Notes under the pieces: model-generated
What the model was told of the DNA's origin: nothing
The model's database searches: none
What the model saw: the letters and a program-made list of their open reading frames with translations, nothing else
Position numbers and translations under genes: made by a program
In this document: positions 22,730 through 33,304 of the stretch, in pieces
Position numbering within the stretch: position 1 is the stretch's first letter
Layout: each line of letters starts with the position of its first letter
NCBI RefSeq assembly: GCF_018882415.1
Contig: NZ_JACVOL010000001.1
Span: forward strand, 969,531 to 1,033,530
Source: Polynucleobacter sp. 86C-FISCH
GTDB taxonomy: Bacteria > Pseudomonadota > Gammaproteobacteria > Burkholderiales > Burkholderiaceae
Length of the DNA: 64,000 bases
Reading direction: 5' to 3'

Positions 22730-23350
22730 ATGGAACTTAAGCTTCTCCAGGACAACGGTACTTTAGGTGCGGGCGTACAAGCTTCACCAGAAGTTTTCGA
22801 ACGTGAATATAACGAAGCGTTGGTACACCAAGTTGTAGTGGCTTACCAAGCAAATGCACGTAGCGGTAACCGTGCACAAAAAGACCGTGAGCAAGTTAAG
22901 CACACAACTAAGAAACCTTGGCGTCAAAAAGGTACTGGTCGTGCGCGTGCTGGTATGAGCTCTTCCCCGCTGTGGCGTGGAGGTGGTCGTATATTCCCGA
23001 ATTCTCCAGAAGAGAATTTCAGCCAAAAAGTAAACAAGAAAATGTACCGCGCTGGTATGAGATCAATTTTGTCTCAGTTAGCTCGCGAAGGTCGTTTGAA
23101 TGTTGTTGATCAATTCAGTCTCGACGCTCCAAAGACTAAAGTTTTAGCTGACAAAGTTAAAGCAATGGGCTTGGATTCAGTCTTGATTATTGTTGATCAG
23201 GTTAGCGAGAATTTGTACTTGGCATCACGTAACTTGCATAAAGTTGCTGTATGTGAGCCACAGCACGCTGATCCATTAGCTTTGGTTCAATACAAAAAAG
23301 TATTGGTAAGCAAAGCTGCGATCGCAAAAATTGAGGAGTTGCTGAAATGA
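22730..23350 (+). CDS. rplD: 50S ribosomal protein L4
   Basis: A 206-aa protein with a globular domain and an extended loop lining the exit tunnel. The loop sequence [20 protein letters not shown] (about 60-79) is intact, so no macrolide-type alteration is obvious. In enteric bacteria L4 represses the S10 operon, but that is not shown here. Its stop overlaps the rplW start by 4 bases (ATGA), so the two are translationally coupled. Confidence 0.97.
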   Translation: MELKLLQDNGTLGAGVQASPEVFEREYNEALVHQVVVAYQANARSGNRAQKDREQVKHTTKKPWRQKGTGRARAGMSSSPLWRGGGRIFPNSPEENFSQKVNKKMYRAGMRSILSQLAREGRLNVVDQFSLDAPKTKVLADKVKAMGLDSVLIIVDQVSENLYLASRNLHKVAVCEPQHADPLALVQYKKVLVSKAAIAKIEELLK

Positions 23351-23661
23351 GCCAAGTCCGTAAAAACGATCACAACCTAATGAGGGTTCTGCTTGGACCG
23401 GTGATCTCTGAAAAAGCCACTATGGTTGCAGAGAAAAACGAACAAGTGGTATTCCAAGTAGCTCGCGACGCAAACAAGAGCGATGTGAAACAAGCAGTTG
23501 AATTGCTCTTCAAAGTGCAAGTTGACTCAGTTCAAATCGTAAATCAAAAAGGTAAGCCTAAGCGCTATGGCCGTTTTGAAGGTCGTCGTGACCACACTAA
23601 GAAGGCCTACGTAAGCTTGAAGCCAGGTCAAGAAATTAACTTTGAAGCGGAGGCGAATTAA
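23347..23661 (+). CDS. rplW: 50S ribosomal protein L23
   Basis: A 104-aa tunnel-exit protein that is the docking site for trigger factor and SRP. The conserved [20 protein letters not shown] (about 19-38) and the basic loop [20 protein letters not shown] (about 69-88) are present. It overlaps rplD by 4 bases and is followed by rplB after 2 bases, within the S10-type block. Confidence 0.97.
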   Translation: MSQVRKNDHNLMRVLLGPVISEKATMVAEKNEQVVFQVARDANKSDVKQAVELLFKVQVDSVQIVNQKGKPKRYGRFEGRRDHTKKAYVSLKPGQEINFEAEAN

Positions 23662-23663
23662 TC

Positions 23664-24494
23664 ATGCCTTTGATGAAAACAAAACCGACCTCACCAGGTC
23701 GTCGCTCAATGGTCAAGGTGGTCAATCCTGACCTCCATAAAGGCAAGCCTTTTGCACCATTGTTAGAGCCACAGTTTCAAAAAGCTGGCCGTAACAATAA
23801 CGGTCACATCACTACCCGTCATAAAGGTGGTGGTCATAAGCATCACTATCGTGTTGTTGACTTCAAACGCAACGACAAAGATGGTATTCCAGCAAAAGTT
23901 GAACGCTTGGAATACGATCCAAACCGCAGTGCAAATATTGCATTGATCGTGTTTGCTGATGGTGAGCGTCGTTATATTCTGGCTGCAAAAGGCATGACTG
24001 TTGGTCAGGCGTTGATGAGTGGCTCTGAAGCCCCTATCAAGTCTGGTAACAACTTGCCGATTCGCAATATTCCAGTTGGTAGCACTATTCACTGTGTAGA
24101 AATCATGCCTGGCAAAGGTGCTCAAGTAGCACGTTCTGCTGGTGGTTCCGCAGTATTGTTAGCTCGTGAAGGCGTATACGCTCAGGTGCGTTTGCGCTCC
24201 GGTGAAGTTCGCCGTGTTCTGATTGATTGCCGTGCCACTATTGGTGAAGTTGGTAATGAAGAGCATAGCTTGCGCGTTATCGGTAAAGCTGGTGCAAATC
24301 GCTGGCGTGGTATTCGCCCAACCGTTCGCGGTGTGGCAATGAACCCAGTAGATCACCCACACGGTGGTGGTGAAGGTAGAACTGGCGAAGGCCGTGTACC
24401 TGTATCCCCATGGGGCACACCAACCAAAGGTTATCGTACACGTCGCAATAAGCGTACAACTTCGATGATCGTTCAACGTCGTCAAAAACGTTAA
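23664..24494 (+). CDS. rplB: 50S ribosomal protein L2
   Basis: A 276-aa protein, one of the most conserved in the 50S subunit and needed for subunit joining and peptidyl transfer. The C-terminal signature [20 protein letters not shown] (about residues 224-243) contains the conserved His. Length matches the family (273-277 aa). Confidence 0.98.
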   Translation: MPLMKTKPTSPGRRSMVKVVNPDLHKGKPFAPLLEPQFQKAGRNNNGHITTRHKGGGHKHHYRVVDFKRNDKDGIPAKVERLEYDPNRSANIALIVFADGERRYILAAKGMTVGQALMSGSEAPIKSGNNLPIRNIPVGSTIHCVEIMPGKGAQVARSAGGSAVLLAREGVYAQVRLRSGEVRRVLIDCRATIGEVGNEEHSLRVIGKAGANRWRGIRPTVRGVAMNPVDHPHGGGEGRTGEGRVPVSPWGTPTKGYRTRRNKRTTSMIVQRRQKR

Positions 24495-24513
24495 GCGATA
24501 AGGATAAATAGAT

Positions 24514-24792
24514 ATGACACGTTCAGCTAAAAAAGGCCCATTTTGCGAAGCCAGCTTAGTAAATAAAGTTGAAGTCGCACAAGCCAATAAAGACAAAAAA
24601 CCGATCAAAACTTGGTCACGCCGTTCAACAATCCTCCCAGACTTTATTGGTCTGACGATTGCTGTACATAACGGTCGTCAACACGTTCCGGTATATGTAT
24701 CAGAAAACATGGTGGGTCATAAGTTAGGCGAATTTGCCTTGACCCGTACTTTCAAAGGTCACGCTGCTGACAAGAAAGTAACGAAGAAGTAA
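24514..24792 (+). CDS. rpsS: 30S ribosomal protein S19
   Basis: A 92-aa head protein that contacts S13 and A-site tRNA. Typical sequence: [20 protein letters not shown] at the start and [20 protein letters not shown] near the end. Normal length. It is followed at once by rplV, whose ribosome binding site overlaps the rpsS stop. Confidence 0.98.
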   Translation: MTRSAKKGPFCEASLVNKVEVAQANKDKKPIKTWSRRSTILPDFIGLTIAVHNGRQHVPVYVSENMVGHKLGEFALTRTFKGHAADKKVTKK

Positions 24793-24802
24793 GGGGATGA
24801 TG

Positions 24803-25132
24803 ATGGAAGTTAAAGCTATTCACAAGGGTGCCCGCATTTCTGCGCAAAAGACTCGTTTGGTCGCTGACCAAATTCGTGGTTTGCCGATTGCCCGCGCATT
24901 AAACATTTTGAACTTCAGCCCCAAGAAAGCTGCCTTCATTGTGAAGAAAGTTGTTGAGTCCGCAGTGGCCAACGCTGAACACAATAAAGGTGCTGACATT
25001 GATGAGCTCAAGGTTTCAGCAATTATTGTTGATAAAGGCACTTCATTGAAGCGCTTTACCGCACGCGCTAAGGGTCGTGGAAATCAAATTGAAAAACAAA
25101 CTTGTCACATTAGCGTGACCTTGAGTAACTAA
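24803..25132 (+). CDS. rplV: 50S ribosomal protein L22
   Basis: A 109-aa exit-tunnel protein. Three consecutive ATG codons occur (24797, 24800, 24803). The third is chosen because AAGGGG (24791-24796) lies 6 nt before it and the protein then begins [20 protein letters not shown], as in relatives. The beta-hairpin tip region [20 protein letters not shown] (about 77-96) is intact. Confidence 0.96.
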   Translation: MEVKAIHKGARISAQKTRLVADQIRGLPIARALNILNFSPKKAAFIVKKVVESAVANAEHNKGADIDELKVSAIIVDKGTSLKRFTARAKGRGNQIEKQTCHISVTLSN

Positions 25133-25140
25133 GGAAAGAT

Positions 25141-25968
25141 ATGGGACAAAAGATAAACCCAACCGGATTCCGACTCGCGGTAACGAAGAATTGGACATCA
25201 CGTTGGTATGCAAACAATACTGACTTCGCAAAGATGTTGAAAGAGGACGTTGACGTTCGCATCTATCTGAAGAAGAAGTTGAAGAATGCATCCGTAAGTA
25301 AAGTAGTTATCGAGCGTCCTGCAAAGAATGCACGTATTACTATCTATAGCTCACGTCCAGGCGTTGTAATCGGTAAAAAAGGCGAAGATATTGAAGTGCT
25401 CCGCCGCGAATTACAAAAGCGTATGGGCGTTCCAGTTCACGTGAACATCGAAGAAATTCGTAAGCCTGAAGTTGATGCGCAATTGATCGCTGACTCTATT
25501 ACTCAACAGTTAGAGAAGCGCATCATGTTCCGCCGTGCAATGAAGCGTGCAATGCAAAACGCAATGCGTTTAGGCGCACAAGGCATCAAGATCATGTCAT
25601 CTGGTCGTTTGAATGGTGCTGAAATTGCTCGTCGCGAATGGTACCGTGAAGGTCGCGTTCCACTTCATACATTGAAGGCTGATATTGATTACGCAACTTC
25701 AGAAGCGGAAACAACATACGGCATCATCGGTGTAAAAGTTTGGGTATACAAAGGCGACACATTGGGTCGTGGTGCAGAAGCTCAAGTTGCTGCACAAGCT
25801 GCTGAACCAGCTGCCGAAGAAAAGAAAACTCGTCGTGCTCCAAGCAAGACAGCTGCTCGTAAACCAGCTGCTGGCACAGACAAGCCATTAGTTGCTGCTA
25901 AACCAGCAGTAAAGCGTGTGCGTAAGGTTGAAACACCTGCCGCAGATACGCAGAAGTCAGGAGAGTAA
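25141..25968 (+). CDS. rpsC: 30S ribosomal protein S3 with C-terminal extension
   Basis: A protein of the mRNA entry channel with helicase activity. The KH domain (about 60-110) includes [20 protein letters not shown]. The first ~215 residues are standard. The total of 275 aa exceeds the E. coli length (233) through an Ala/Lys/Pro-rich tail from about residue 220. Such tails are common in Burkholderiales as I recall. The tail is basic, unlike the acidic L10 tail. It is followed by rplP after 2 nt. Confidence 0.97.
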   Translation: MGQKINPTGFRLAVTKNWTSRWYANNTDFAKMLKEDVDVRIYLKKKLKNASVSKVVIERPAKNARITIYSSRPGVVIGKKGEDIEVLRRELQKRMGVPVHVNIEEIRKPEVDAQLIADSITQQLEKRIMFRRAMKRAMQNAMRLGAQGIKIMSSGRLNGAEIARREWYREGRVPLHTLKADIDYATSEAETTYGIIGVKVWVYKGDTLGRGAEAQVAAQAAEPAAEEKKTRRAPSKTAARKPAAGTDKPLVAAKPAVKRVRKVETPAADTQKSGE

Positions 25969-25970
25969 GC

Positions 25971-26384
25971 ATGCTACAACCAAAGCGTCGCAAGTATCGT
26001 AAGGAACAAAAAGGCCGTAACACTGGCGTGGCAACACGCGGTAGTTCTGTAGCCTTTGGTGACTTTGGATTGAAGGCCGTTGGCCGTGGTCGTTTGACTG
26101 CTCGTCAAATTGAGTCAGCACGTCGTGCAATGACTCGTCACATTAAACGTGGTGGCCGTATTTGGATTCGCATTTTCCCAGATAAGCCAATTTCACAAAA
26201 ACCTGCTGAAGTACGTATGGGTAACGGTAAAGGTAATCCAGAGTACTACGTAGCTGAAATTCAACCAGGCAAAGTGCTCTACGAGATGGACGGTGTTGAT
26301 GAGCAATTGGCGCGCGAAGCTTTCAAGCTTGCTGCTGCTAAGTTGCCTTTACAGACCACTTTCGTGATTCGCCACTTAGGTTGA
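25971..26384 (+). CDS. rplP: 50S ribosomal protein L16
   Basis: A 137-aa late-assembly protein at the A site. The start [20 protein letters not shown] and the signature [20 protein letters not shown] (about 60-79) with [15 protein letters not shown] are typical. Its stop lies close to the rpmC start (14 nt between). Confidence 0.98.
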   Translation: MLQPKRRKYRKEQKGRNTGVATRGSSVAFGDFGLKAVGRGRLTARQIESARRAMTRHIKRGGRIWIRIFPDKPISQKPAEVRMGNGKGNPEYYVAEIQPGKVLYEMDGVDEQLAREAFKLAAAKLPLQTTFVIRHLG

Positions 26385-26398
26385 TCGGGATAGAGATT

Positions 26399-26593
26399 AT
26401 GAAAAATACAGAATTAGCTTCAAAAGATCTGAACGCTTTAAATGCAGAGTTAACCGAGTTGCTTAAGACCGGTTTCAAGCTCCGCATGCAAAAAGGCACT
26501 CAGCAACTCACAAATACCAGCCAATTGGGTAAAAATAAGCGCGACATCGCTCGTGTGAAGACTTTTATCGCCCAAAAGACTGCACAGAAATAA
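26399..26593 (+). CDS. rpmC: 50S ribosomal protein L29
   Basis: A 64-aa tunnel-exit protein. The start at 26399 ([17 protein letters not shown]) fits the family. An upstream in-frame ATG at 26381 overlaps rplP and would add six residues not seen in relatives. The conserved segment [20 protein letters not shown] (about 23-42) and [13 protein letters not shown] near the end are present. Confidence 0.95.
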   Translation: MKNTELASKDLNALNAELTELLKTGFKLRMQKGTQQLTNTSQLGKNKRDIARVKTFIAQKTAQK

Positions 26594-26605
26594 GGAAAAA
26601 GGGAT

Positions 26606-26875
26606 ATGACAGAATTATCTAAACCCTTGCGCCGCACCCTTGTGGGCCGCGTCGTTAGCGACAAAATGCAAAAAACTGTGACGGTGTTGGTTGAGCGTCA
26701 AGTTAAGCATCCAGTGATTGGTAAGTACGTTGGCCAGTCCAAAAAGTACCACGCTCATGACGAAGCTGGCACATACAAGATGGGTGATACCGTTGAAATT
26801 GCTGAATCTAAGCCAATTTCACGCACTAAATCTTGGGTTGTGACCCGTTTAGTTGAAGCTTCAAAGGGTATTTAA
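26606..26875 (+). CDS. rpsQ: 30S ribosomal protein S17
   Basis: An 89-aa OB-fold primary binder of the 16S 5' domain. [20 protein letters not shown] (about 9-28) and [20 protein letters not shown] (about 48-67) are typical. It is the last gene of the S10-type block: a strong hairpin and a new promoter follow within 60 nt. Confidence 0.97.
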   Translation: MTELSKPLRRTLVGRVVSDKMQKTVTVLVERQVKHPVIGKYVGQSKKYHAHDEAGTYKMGDTVEIAESKPISRTKSWVVTRLVEASKGI

Positions 26876-26884
26876 AGAAATATT

Positions 26885-26922
26885 AGGGATTTTGGCGAAG
26901 ATTCTTCCCAAATCCCTGTTTT
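26885..26922 (+). terminator. terminator-like hairpin between rpsQ and rplN
   Basis: AGGGATTT and GG pair with CC and AAATCCCT (one bulged T). The stem continues through GAAG-ATT-CTTC, and TGTTTT follows. It starts 10 nt after the rpsQ stop and marks the boundary between the S10-type and spc-type blocks. Confidence 0.7.
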
Positions 26923-26934
26923 ACGTAGTAGAAT
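26905..26934 (+). promoter_or_regulatory. possible promoter for the rplN (spc) block
   Basis: TAGAAT (26929-26934) is preceded after 18 bp by TTCCCA (26905-26910), a weak -35 lying within the terminator hairpin. The -10 hexamer is the same as at 16943 and 21911. The expected start near 26941 coincides with a hairpin GCTTCTC/GAGAAGC (26940-26964). A second hairpin GGGTTTTAAC/GTTAAAGCCC (26984-27007) lies in the leader. Confidence 0.5.
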
Positions 26935-27058
26935 AGAAGGCTTCTCTGGTTTTATTGGAGAAGCAGTGTTTTTCATTAATTCCGGGTTTTAACTTTCGTT
27001 AAAGCCCATAGACGGAACCAAGACTGTTTGCCTTTGGCCAATAAGTTGGGGATTAGAA

Positions 27059-27427
27059 ATGATACAAACCGAAAGTAGATTACAGGTTGCCGATAACACA
27101 GGCGCCAGTGAAGTGTTGTGCATCAAGGTATTGGGCGGCTCTAAGCGTCGTTACGCCAGTATCGGTGATGTCATTAAAGTGACTGTAAAGTCCGCTGCTC
27201 CACGTGGCCGTGTAAAAAAAGGTGACATTTATAACGCCGTAGTAGTTAGAACTGCTAAGGGTGTTCGCCGTCCAGATGGTTCATTGATTAAGTTCGATGG
27301 CAACGCTGCGGTATTGCTCAACGCTAAGTTAGAGCCAATTGGCACACGTATCTTCGGACCAGTTACACGCGAATTGCGTACTGAGAAGTTCATGAAGATC
27401 GTTTCTCTCGCCCCCGAAGTTATTTAA
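27059..27427 (+). CDS. rplN: 50S ribosomal protein L14
   Basis: A 122-aa interface protein that binds the 3' domain of 23S rRNA and the silencing factor Rsf[21 protein letters not shown] at the start and [20 protein letters not shown] (about 50-69) are typical. It is the first gene of the spc block, after a 180-nt leader with two hairpins. Confidence 0.98.
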   Translation: MIQTESRLQVADNTGASEVLCIKVLGGSKRRYASIGDVIKVTVKSAAPRGRVKKGDIYNAVVVRTAKGVRRPDGSLIKFDGNAAVLLNAKLEPIGTRIFGPVTRELRTEKFMKIVSLAPEVI

Positions 27428-27436
27428 GAGGCTGAT

Positions 27437-27745
27437 ATGAAAAAGATTCGTAAAGGTGATTCCGTAGTTCTGTTGACTGGCCGCGATAAGGGCAAGCAAG
27501 GAACTGTTACAGCCGTTCTCGAGAACAAGTTAGTAATCGAAGGCGTAAATATTTATAAAAAGAGCGTTAAGCCAAATCCAGCAGCCGGTGTTACTGGCGG
27601 CATGATTGACAAGACGATGCCTGTTCACATTTCTAATGTGGCTGTGGTTGACGGTAACGGCAAACCATCACGTGTTGGTATCAAACTCGTGGACGGTAAA
27701 AAGCAACGTTTCCTCAAAACCACTGGCGCAACTTTAAGCGCATAA
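27437..27745 (+). CDS. rplX: 50S ribosomal protein L24
   Basis: A 102-aa assembly-initiator protein. The KOW motif is visible at the start ([20 protein letters not shown], residues 2-21). The rest, including [19 protein letters not shown], is typical. Normal length. It lies 9 nt after rplN. Confidence 0.97.
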   Translation: MKKIRKGDSVVLLTGRDKGKQGTVTAVLENKLVIEGVNIYKKSVKPNPAAGVTGGMIDKTMPVHISNVAVVDGNGKPSRVGIKLVDGKKQRFLKTTGATLSA

Positions 27746-27761
27746 GGGGCACGGAGAAATT

Positions 27762-28304
27762 ATGAGCACACGTTTTCAAGAACACTATCAAGCTAAAGTT
27801 GTTGCTGATTTGATCGCCAAATTTGGTTACAAGTCAGTAATGGAAGTTCCACGTATCACTAAGGTAACCCTGAACATGGGCTTAGGCGATGCAGTGAACG
27901 ACAAGAAAATTATCGAAAATGCAGTAGGCGATTTAACTAAAGTTGCAGGCCAAAAGCCAGTTGTAACTAAAGCTAAAAAAGCGATTGCAGGTTTCAAAAT
28001 TCGTCAAGGTTACCCAATCGGTGCCATGGTGACATTGCGTGGCGCACGCATGTACGAATTCTTGGACCGTTTCGTTACTGTTGCATTGCCACGCGTACGC
28101 GACTTCCGCGGCATTTCTGGTAAAGCATTTGACGGCCGTGGTAACTACAACATCGGCGTTAAAGAACAGATTATTTTCCCTGAAATCGAATACGACAAAA
28201 TTGATGCCCTCCGTGGTCTCAATATCAGTATTACGACGACTGCTAAAACCGATGAAGAAGCAAAAGCTTTGTTGGCAGCATTCAAATTCCCTTTCCGCAA
28301 TTAA
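27762..28304 (+). CDS. rplE: 50S ribosomal protein L5
   Basis: A 180-aa 5S rRNA-binding protein of the central protuberance. [20 protein letters not shown] (about 29-48) and [20 protein letters not shown] (about 113-132) are the conserved parts. In E. coli the S8 translational operator lies around the start of this gene. I did not identify an equivalent with confidence. Confidence 0.98.
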   Translation: MSTRFQEHYQAKVVADLIAKFGYKSVMEVPRITKVTLNMGLGDAVNDKKIIENAVGDLTKVAGQKPVVTKAKKAIAGFKIRQGYPIGAMVTLRGARMYEFLDRFVTVALPRVRDFRGISGKAFDGRGNYNIGVKEQIIFPEIEYDKIDALRGLNISITTTAKTDEEAKALLAAFKFPFRN

Positions 28305-28313
28305 GAGGCTAAC

Positions 28314-28619
28314 GTGGCAAAACTATCCCTGATTGAGCGCGAAAATAAGCGCGCAAAAACTGTAGAGAAGTACGCTGTTAAGCGTGCCGAACTCAAAGCG
28401 ATCATTGCTGATCAATCACGCAGCGATGAAGAGCGCTATGAAGCTCGCTTGAAACTACAGGCACTTCCACGTAACGCAAGCCCGATTCGTCAAAGAAATC
28501 GTTGTTCATTAACCGGTCGCCCACGTGGCACATTCCGTAAATTCGGTTTGGCTCGTAGCAAGATTCGTGAAATCGCCTTCCGTGGCGAAATCCCCGGTTT
28601 AACCAAGGCCAGCTGGTAA
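28314..28619 (+). CDS. rpsN: 30S ribosomal protein S14, zinc-free long form
   Basis: A 101-aa protein with a GTG start. The length and the C-terminal [20 protein letters not shown] (about 63-82) mark it as the long form without the zinc-binding CxxC pairs. It lies 9 nt after rplE, in the standard spc order. Confidence 0.97.
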   Translation: MAKLSLIERENKRAKTVEKYAVKRAELKAIIADQSRSDEERYEARLKLQALPRNASPIRQRNRCSLTGRPRGTFRKFGLARSKIREIAFRGEIPGLTKASW

Positions 28620-28643
28620 GCGGCGAAAGAATTAGGAGAACTC

Positions 28644-29039
28644 ATGAGTATCAGCGATCCAATCGCCGACATGTTGACAAGGATCCGCAATGCGCAAGCA
28701 GTGCAGAAACCCGTAGTCTTGATGCCGTCGTCAAAAGTTAAAGTAGCCATCGCAAAAGTTTTGCAAGATGAAGGCTATATCGAAAGTTTCGAAATCAAAG
28801 GTGAAGCAGCTAAGCCAGTGCTCCACATTGATCTCAAATACTATGCAGGCCGTCCTGTTATCGAGCGTATCGACCGTGTATCTACACCAAGTCTGCGTAT
28901 CTATAAAGGCCGTCATGACATTCCAGAAGTAATGAATGGCTTGGGCATTGCAATTATTTCAACCCCTCAAGGCGTAATGACAGACCGTAAAGCACGTGCA
29001 ACAGGCGTGGGCGGCGAAGTTATTTGCTACGTAGCTTAA
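28644..29039 (+). CDS. rpsH: 30S ribosomal protein S8
   Basis: A 131-aa primary binder of the 16S central domain and, in E. coli, the repressor of the spc operon. [18 protein letters not shown] at the start and the C-terminal [20 protein letters not shown] (about 103-122) are diagnostic. Normal length. Confidence 0.98.
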
Positions 29040-29049
29040 GGAGCGAAAT

Positions 29050-29583
29050 ATGTCCCGCGTAGGTAAATCACCAATTACAGTTCCTAAAGGCGCTGAAATC
29101 AGCATCAACGGTGCAAACATTACTGTTAAAGGTCCTTTGGGCACTTTGACACATAACTTGCATCCTTCTGTTGGTTTGAAACAAGAAGATGGCGTATTGA
29201 CAGTTGTTTTAAATAACGACTCACCAGAAGCTGGTGCACAGTCAGGTACAGCCCGTGCTTTAGTTAACAACATGGTTGTTGGCGTAACTGCTGGCTTTGA
29301 GCGCAAGCTCAGCTTAGTAGGCGTTGGTTACCGTGCTGCTGCTCAAGGCGAAACATTGAAATTGCAGTTAGGTTTCTCACACGACATTATTTACAACCTG
29401 CCAAAGGGTGTAAAGGCCGAGACTCCAACTCAAACTGAAATCATTATCAAAGGTTCCAACAAGCAGCAAGTTGGCCAGGTCGCAGCTGAAGTTCGCGCAT
29501 ACCGTTCACCAGAGCCATACAAAGGCAAGGGTGTTCGCTACGTGGATGAGGTTGTGCATCTGAAAGAAACTAAGAAGAAGTAA
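29050..29583 (+). CDS. rplF: 50S ribosomal protein L6
   Basis: A 177-aa protein near the factor-binding site with two similar domains. [20 protein letters not shown] at the start and the signature [20 protein letters not shown] (about 152-171) are typical. Normal length. It lies 10 nt after rpsH. Confidence 0.98.
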   Translation: MSRVGKSPITVPKGAEISINGANITVKGPLGTLTHNLHPSVGLKQEDGVLTVVLNNDSPEAGAQSGTARALVNNMVVGVTAGFERKLSLVGVGYRAAAQGETLKLQLGFSHDIIYNLPKGVKAETPTQTEIIIKGSNKQQVGQVAAEVRAYRSPEPYKGKGVRYVDEVVHLKETKKK

Positions 29584-29596
29584 GCGAGATTAGAAA

Positions 29597-29950
29597 ATGA
29601 ATAAAGACGAATCCAGACAAAGACGTGCTAGGCAGACTCGTATTCGCATTGCCGAAGCATTGGCAAATCGCTTAACAGTTATCCGTAGCAACACACATAT
29701 TTCTGCTCAGGTTTATAGCCCATGCGGAACCAAGGTTGTAGCAGCTGCTTCAACAATGGAAAAAGATTTGCGCCAAGCGATCAAAAACGGCGGCAACGCT
29801 GAAGCGGCAAAACAAATCGGCAAGTTAGTTGCTGAGCGTGCTGTTAAGGCAGGCGTTGTTGATGTTGCGTTTGATCGTTCCGGTCATCGTTACCACGGCC
29901 GTATTAAGGCCTTAGCTGAAGCTGCGCGTGAAGCCGGCCTGAAGTTCTAA
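29597..29950 (+). CDS. rplR: 50S ribosomal protein L18
   Basis: A 117-aa 5S rRNA-binding protein. [20 protein letters not shown] (about 25-44) and the C-terminal [20 protein letters not shown] (about 94-113) are the family hallmarks. Normal length and position between rplF and rpsE. Confidence 0.97.
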   Translation: MNKDESRQRRARQTRIRIAEALANRLTVIRSNTHISAQVYSPCGTKVVAAASTMEKDLRQAIKNGGNAEAAKQIGKLVAERAVKAGVVDVAFDRSGHRYHGRIKALAEAAREAGLKF

Positions 29951-29968
29951 TAGGGTTTAGGAAAAAAC

Positions 29969-30487
29969 ATGGCAAAAATGCAAACTAAGATGCAAAACGA
30001 AGAGCGTGATGATGGTCTTCGCGAGAAGATGATTGCTGTTAATCGTGTAACTAAAGTGGTTAAGGGTGGTCGTATTCTCGGCTTCGCTGCACTCACTGTA
30101 GTTGGCGATGGCGATGGCCGCATCGGCATGGGTAAAGGCAAATCAAAAGAAGTTCCAGTTGCTGTTCAAAAGGCAATGGACGAAGCACGTCGCAAGATGA
30201 TCAAGGTTACTTTGCGTAAAGGTACTTTGCAGCACACTGTTACTGGTCAGCATGGCGCGTCACGCGTTTTGATTTCTCCAGCTAAAGACGGTACTGGAAT
30301 TATTGCTGGTGGCCCAATGCGCGCGATTTTCGACGTAATGGGTGTAACTAACGTGGTTGCTAAGTCACTCGGCTCAACAAACCCATACAACTTGGTTCGT
30401 GCAACCATTGATGGTTTGAGCAAGATGAGTACTCCTGCTGAGATTGCTGCTAAGCGCGGTAAGTCAGTTGAAGAGATTCTCGGCTAA
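29969..30487 (+). CDS. rpsE: 30S ribosomal protein S5
   Basis: A 172-aa decoding-fidelity and mRNA-entry protein. The double-stranded RNA-binding segment includes [20 protein letters not shown] (about 28-47), followed by [16 protein letters not shown]. No change is obvious in the region linked to spectinomycin resistance. A well-spaced ribosome binding site (TAGGAAAA) precedes it. Confidence 0.98.
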   Translation: MAKMQTKMQNEERDDGLREKMIAVNRVTKVVKGGRILGFAALTVVGDGDGRIGMGKGKSKEVPVAVQKAMDEARRKMIKVTLRKGTLQHTVTGQHGASRVLISPAKDGTGIIAGGPMRAIFDVMGVTNVVAKSLGSTNPYNLVRATIDGLSKMSTPAEIAAKRGKSVEEILG

Positions 30488-30511
30488 GACCAAAAGATTA
30501 GGAATCTATAA

Positions 30512-30700
30512 ATGACAACATCTAACTCCAAAGTCAAACTGCAATTAGTACGCAGCTTGATCGGTACACGTGAAAGCCATCGTGCAACTGTTCGTGGCTT
30601 AGGCCTCGGTCGCATCAATTCAGTTTCTGAATTGGAAGACACTCCAGCTGTTCGCGGCATGATTAATAAAGTTTCTTATCTAGTTAAAGTCATTGGCTAA
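30512..30700 (+). CDS. rpmD: 50S ribosomal protein L30
   Basis: A 62-aa protein. [20 protein letters not shown] (about 9-28) and [20 protein letters not shown] (about 29-48) are typical of bacterial L30. It lies between rpsE and rplO with short spacers, as in the spc operon. Confidence 0.96.
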   Translation: MTTSNSKVKLQLVRSLIGTRESHRATVRGLGLGRINSVSELEDTPAVRGMINKVSYLVKVIG

Positions 30701-30727
30701 TAACTAGCAAGTAAATAGGCGAAGAAT

Positions 30728-31168
30728 ATGCAACTCAACACAATTAAACCTGCAGAAGGCTCCAAGAAAAACCGTCGTCGCGTTGGTCGCGGCATTGGTT
30801 CTGGTCTTGGTAAAACTGCTGGCCGTGGTCACAAAGGTCAAAAATCCCGTTCTGGTGGTTTCCACAAGGTTGGATTTGAAGGCGGTCAGATGCCTATGTA
30901 TCGTCGTTTGCCAAAACGTGGTTTCGTGTCTTTGACACGTCGTCATGTTGGTCAAATTACTTTGAACGACTTAGCAAAAATCAATTTGCCAGAAGTGGAC
31001 TTATTGGTATTGAAAGCTCATGGTTTTGCTGGTGAGCAGATCAATGCAGTTAAGGTTATTAAGACTGGCGAACTCAAGATTGCTGTAACCCTCAAGGGCA
31101 TCACAGCAACTGCCGGCGCTAAAGCAGCTATTGAAGCAGCTGGCGGCAAATTGGTTGAATTGGCTTAA
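30728..31168 (+). CDS. rplO: 50S ribosomal protein L15
   Basis: A 146-aa late-assembly protein. The basic Gly-rich N-terminal part ([20 protein letters not shown], about 14-33, then [10 protein letters not shown]) threads into 23S rRNA. The globular C-terminal domain follows. Normal length. It lies 17 nt before secY. Confidence 0.97.
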   Translation: MQLNTIKPAEGSKKNRRRVGRGIGSGLGKTAGRGHKGQKSRSGGFHKVGFEGGQMPMYRRLPKRGFVSLTRRHVGQITLNDLAKINLPEVDLLVLKAHGFAGEQINAVKVIKTGELKIAVTLKGITATAGAKAAIEAAGGKLVELA

Positions 31169-31185
31169 TAGGTCTTTTAGTAGAT

Positions 31186-32523
31186 ATGGCATTAGCACCT
31201 ACCAATAACGCAAGCACCCCAGCAGCAGGTGGCAAGTTTGGCGAATTACGCCAACGCTTAGTCTTCCTGGTGTTGGCTTTGCTCGTGTTCCGTTTGGGTG
31301 CACATATTCCTGTTCCTGGAATCGACCCAGACCAATTGGCACAGTTATTTTCTGGCCAAAAGGACGGTATTTTGGGAATGTTCAATCTATTCTCAGGCGG
31401 TGCTTTATCTCGCTTCACCGTTTTTGCCTTAGGAATCATGCCGTACATTTCTGCATCGATCATCATGCAGTTAATGACCATCGTTGTGCCTTCTTTAGAG
31501 GCTTTGAAAAAAGAAGGTCAAGCTGGTCAGCGTAAGATTACTCAGTACACACGCTACGGCACTGTGCTCTTGGCAACATTCCAAGCATTGGGTATTTCTG
31601 TTGCCTTGCAGGCTCAGCCAGGTTTGGTTATCAACCCAGGTTTGATGTTTGAATTGAACACTGTAGTAACTTTGGTTACTGGCACGATGTTCTTAATGTG
31701 GCTTGGTGAGCAAATTACTGAGCGTGGTCTTGGTAACGGTATTTCCATCATCATTTTCGGCGGCATTGTTTCTGGTCTGCCGAATGCGTTAGCAAGCTTG
31801 TTAGAGTTGGTTCGTACTGGCTCAATGAATATTATTTCTGCAATGCTGATCGTTGTGATTTGCGTAGCGGTGACTTATTTTGTGGTGTTTGTAGAGCGCG
31901 GTCAGCGCCGTATCTTGGTTAACTACGCTAAGCGTCAAGTTGGCAACAAGATCTATGGTGGACAATCTTCTTACTTCCCATTGAAGTTGAATATGGCAGG
32001 CGTTATTCCTCCAATTTTTGCTTCTTCAATCATTTTGTTCCCTGCAACGATTGCTGGCTGGTTCACTTCAGGCGAGCCAACTAATATGTTCAGCAGAATT
32101 ATTAAAGACTTGGCAGCCACTTTGGCACCAGGACAACCTGTGTACACGATTTTGTATGCAGCTGCGATTATCTTCTTCTGCTTCTTCTATACCGCATTGG
32201 TATTTAACAGCCGCGATACAGCTGAGAACCTAAAGAAGAGTGGTGCATTCGTTCCGGGTATTCGTCCAGGCGATCAAACAGCGCGTTACATCGATAAGAT
32301 CTTGGTGCGTTTGACTCTAGCCGGTGCAATTTATATGGTTCTGGTTTGCTTGTTGCCAGAATTCTTAGTGTTGAAGTACAACGTGCCGTTTTATTTCGGC
32401 GGTACTTCACTGTTGATTATTGTTGTTGTTGCAATGGATTTCATGGCTCAAGTTCAGTCATTCGTAATGCAACAGCAGTATGGCTCTTTGATGAAGAAAG
32501 CCAACTTTAAGATGGGCGCTTAA
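31186..32523 (+). CDS. secY: preprotein translocase subunit SecY
   Basis: A 445-aa channel-forming subunit of the SecYEG translocon with ten predicted transmembrane helices. Typical segments are [20 protein letters not shown] (about 41-60, before helix 2 and the plug) and the cytoplasmic loops [20 protein letters not shown] and [20 protein letters not shown]. Length matches the family. It lies between rplO and infA. Confidence 0.98.
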   Translation: MALAPTNNASTPAAGGKFGELRQRLVFLVLALLVFRLGAHIPVPGIDPDQLAQLFSGQKDGILGMFNLFSGGALSRFTVFALGIMPYISASIIMQLMTIVVPSLEALKKEGQAGQRKITQYTRYGTVLLATFQALGISVALQAQPGLVINPGLMFELNTVVTLVTGTMFLMWLGEQITERGLGNGISIIIFGGIVSGLPNALASLLELVRTGSMNIISAMLIVVICVAVTYFVVFVERGQRRILVNYAKRQVGNKIYGGQSSYFPLKLNMAGVIPPIFASSIILFPATIAGWFTSGEPTNMFSRIIKDLAATLAPGQPVYTILYAAAIIFFCFFYTALVFNSRDTAENLKKSGAFVPGIRPGDQTARYIDKILVRLTLAGAIYMVLVCLLPEFLVLKYNVPFYFGGTSLLIIVVVAMDFMAQVQSFVMQQQYGSLMKKANFKMGA

Positions 32524-32527
32524 CTGA

Positions 32528-32746
32528 ATGTCTAAAGACGATGTAATTCAGATGGCGGGAGAAGTTGTAGAGAATTTGCCGAACGCGATGTTTCGCGTGA
32601 AGCTTGAAAACGGACATGTGGTTCTAGGGCACATTTCCGGAAAGATGCGGATGCATTACATCCGTATTTTGCCGGGAGACAAGGTGACGGTGGAGATGAC
32701 TCCTTACGACCTAACGCGCGCCAGAATCATTTTCCGTGCGAAGTAA
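32528..32746 (+). CDS. infA: translation initiation factor IF-1
   Basis: A 72-aa S1/OB-fold factor that binds the 30S A site during initiation. [20 protein letters not shown] at the start and [20 protein letters not shown] (about 38-57) are typical. It starts 4 nt after the secY stop, the arrangement common in proteobacteria that keep infA in the spc/alpha cluster. Confidence 0.97.
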   Translation: MSKDDVIQMAGEVVENLPNAMFRVKLENGHVVLGHISGKMRMHYIRILPGDKVTVEMTPYDLTRARIIFRAK

Positions 32747-32779
32747 AGATTAGTAGTACCTATTTTTAAGAGGTGAGTT

Positions 32780-32896
32780 ATGAAAGTTTTAGCATCCGTT
32801 AAGTGTATTTGCAGAAATTGCAAGATCATTAAGCGCAAACGCGTTGTGCGCGTGATCTGTTCTTCAGACGCACGTCATAAGCAGCGTCAAGGCTGA
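32780..32896 (+). CDS. rpmJ: 50S ribosomal protein L36
   Basis: A 38-aa protein, too short for many gene callers but clearly present: [17 protein letters not shown] at the start, with [18 protein letters not shown] at the end. It is the zinc-binding (C+) form, with Cys at 11, 14 and 27 and His at 33. GAGGTGAG lies upstream as ribosome binding site. It sits between infA and rpsM as expected. Confidence 0.97.
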   Translation: MKVLASVKCICRNCKIIKRKRVVRVICSSDARHKQRQG

Positions 32897-32920
32897 TCTG
32901 GTTAATTAAGAGGAAATCTC

Positions 32921-33286
32921 ATGGCACGTATCGCTGGGGTAAACATCCCAAATCATCAACATACTGTTATCGGTTTAACAGCAATTTTTGGCATTGGCAC
33001 AACTCGTGCACGCAAAATTTGTGAAACCACAGGTGTTGCAATCGACAAAAAAGTTAAAGACCTTACTGACGGTGACTTGGAAAAGTTGCGTGATGAAGTA
33101 GGTAAATTCATTACTGAAGGTGACCTTCGTCGTGAAGTAACTATGAGCATCAAGCGTTTGATGGACTTAGGTTGCTACCGCGGTGTTCGTCATCGTAAGG
33201 GCTTGCCTGTACGTGGTCAACGTACTAAGACTAACGCGCGTACCCGTAAGGGCCCACGTAAGTCTGGCGTGCAACTGAAGAAATAA
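32921..33286 (+). CDS. rpsM: 30S ribosomal protein S13
   Basis: A 121-aa head protein contacting P-site tRNA and forming the intersubunit bridge with L5. [20 protein letters not shown] at the start and the C-terminal [20 protein letters not shown] (about 95-114) are typical. Normal length. First gene of the alpha-type block. Confidence 0.98.
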   Translation: MARIAGVNIPNHQHTVIGLTAIFGIGTTRARKICETTGVAIDKKVKDLTDGDLEKLRDEVGKFITEGDLRREVTMSIKRLMDLGCYRGVRHRKGLPVRGQRTKTNARTRKGPRKSGVQLKK

Positions 33287-33304
33287 TCAAGAAAGTTTAT
33301 TGAC

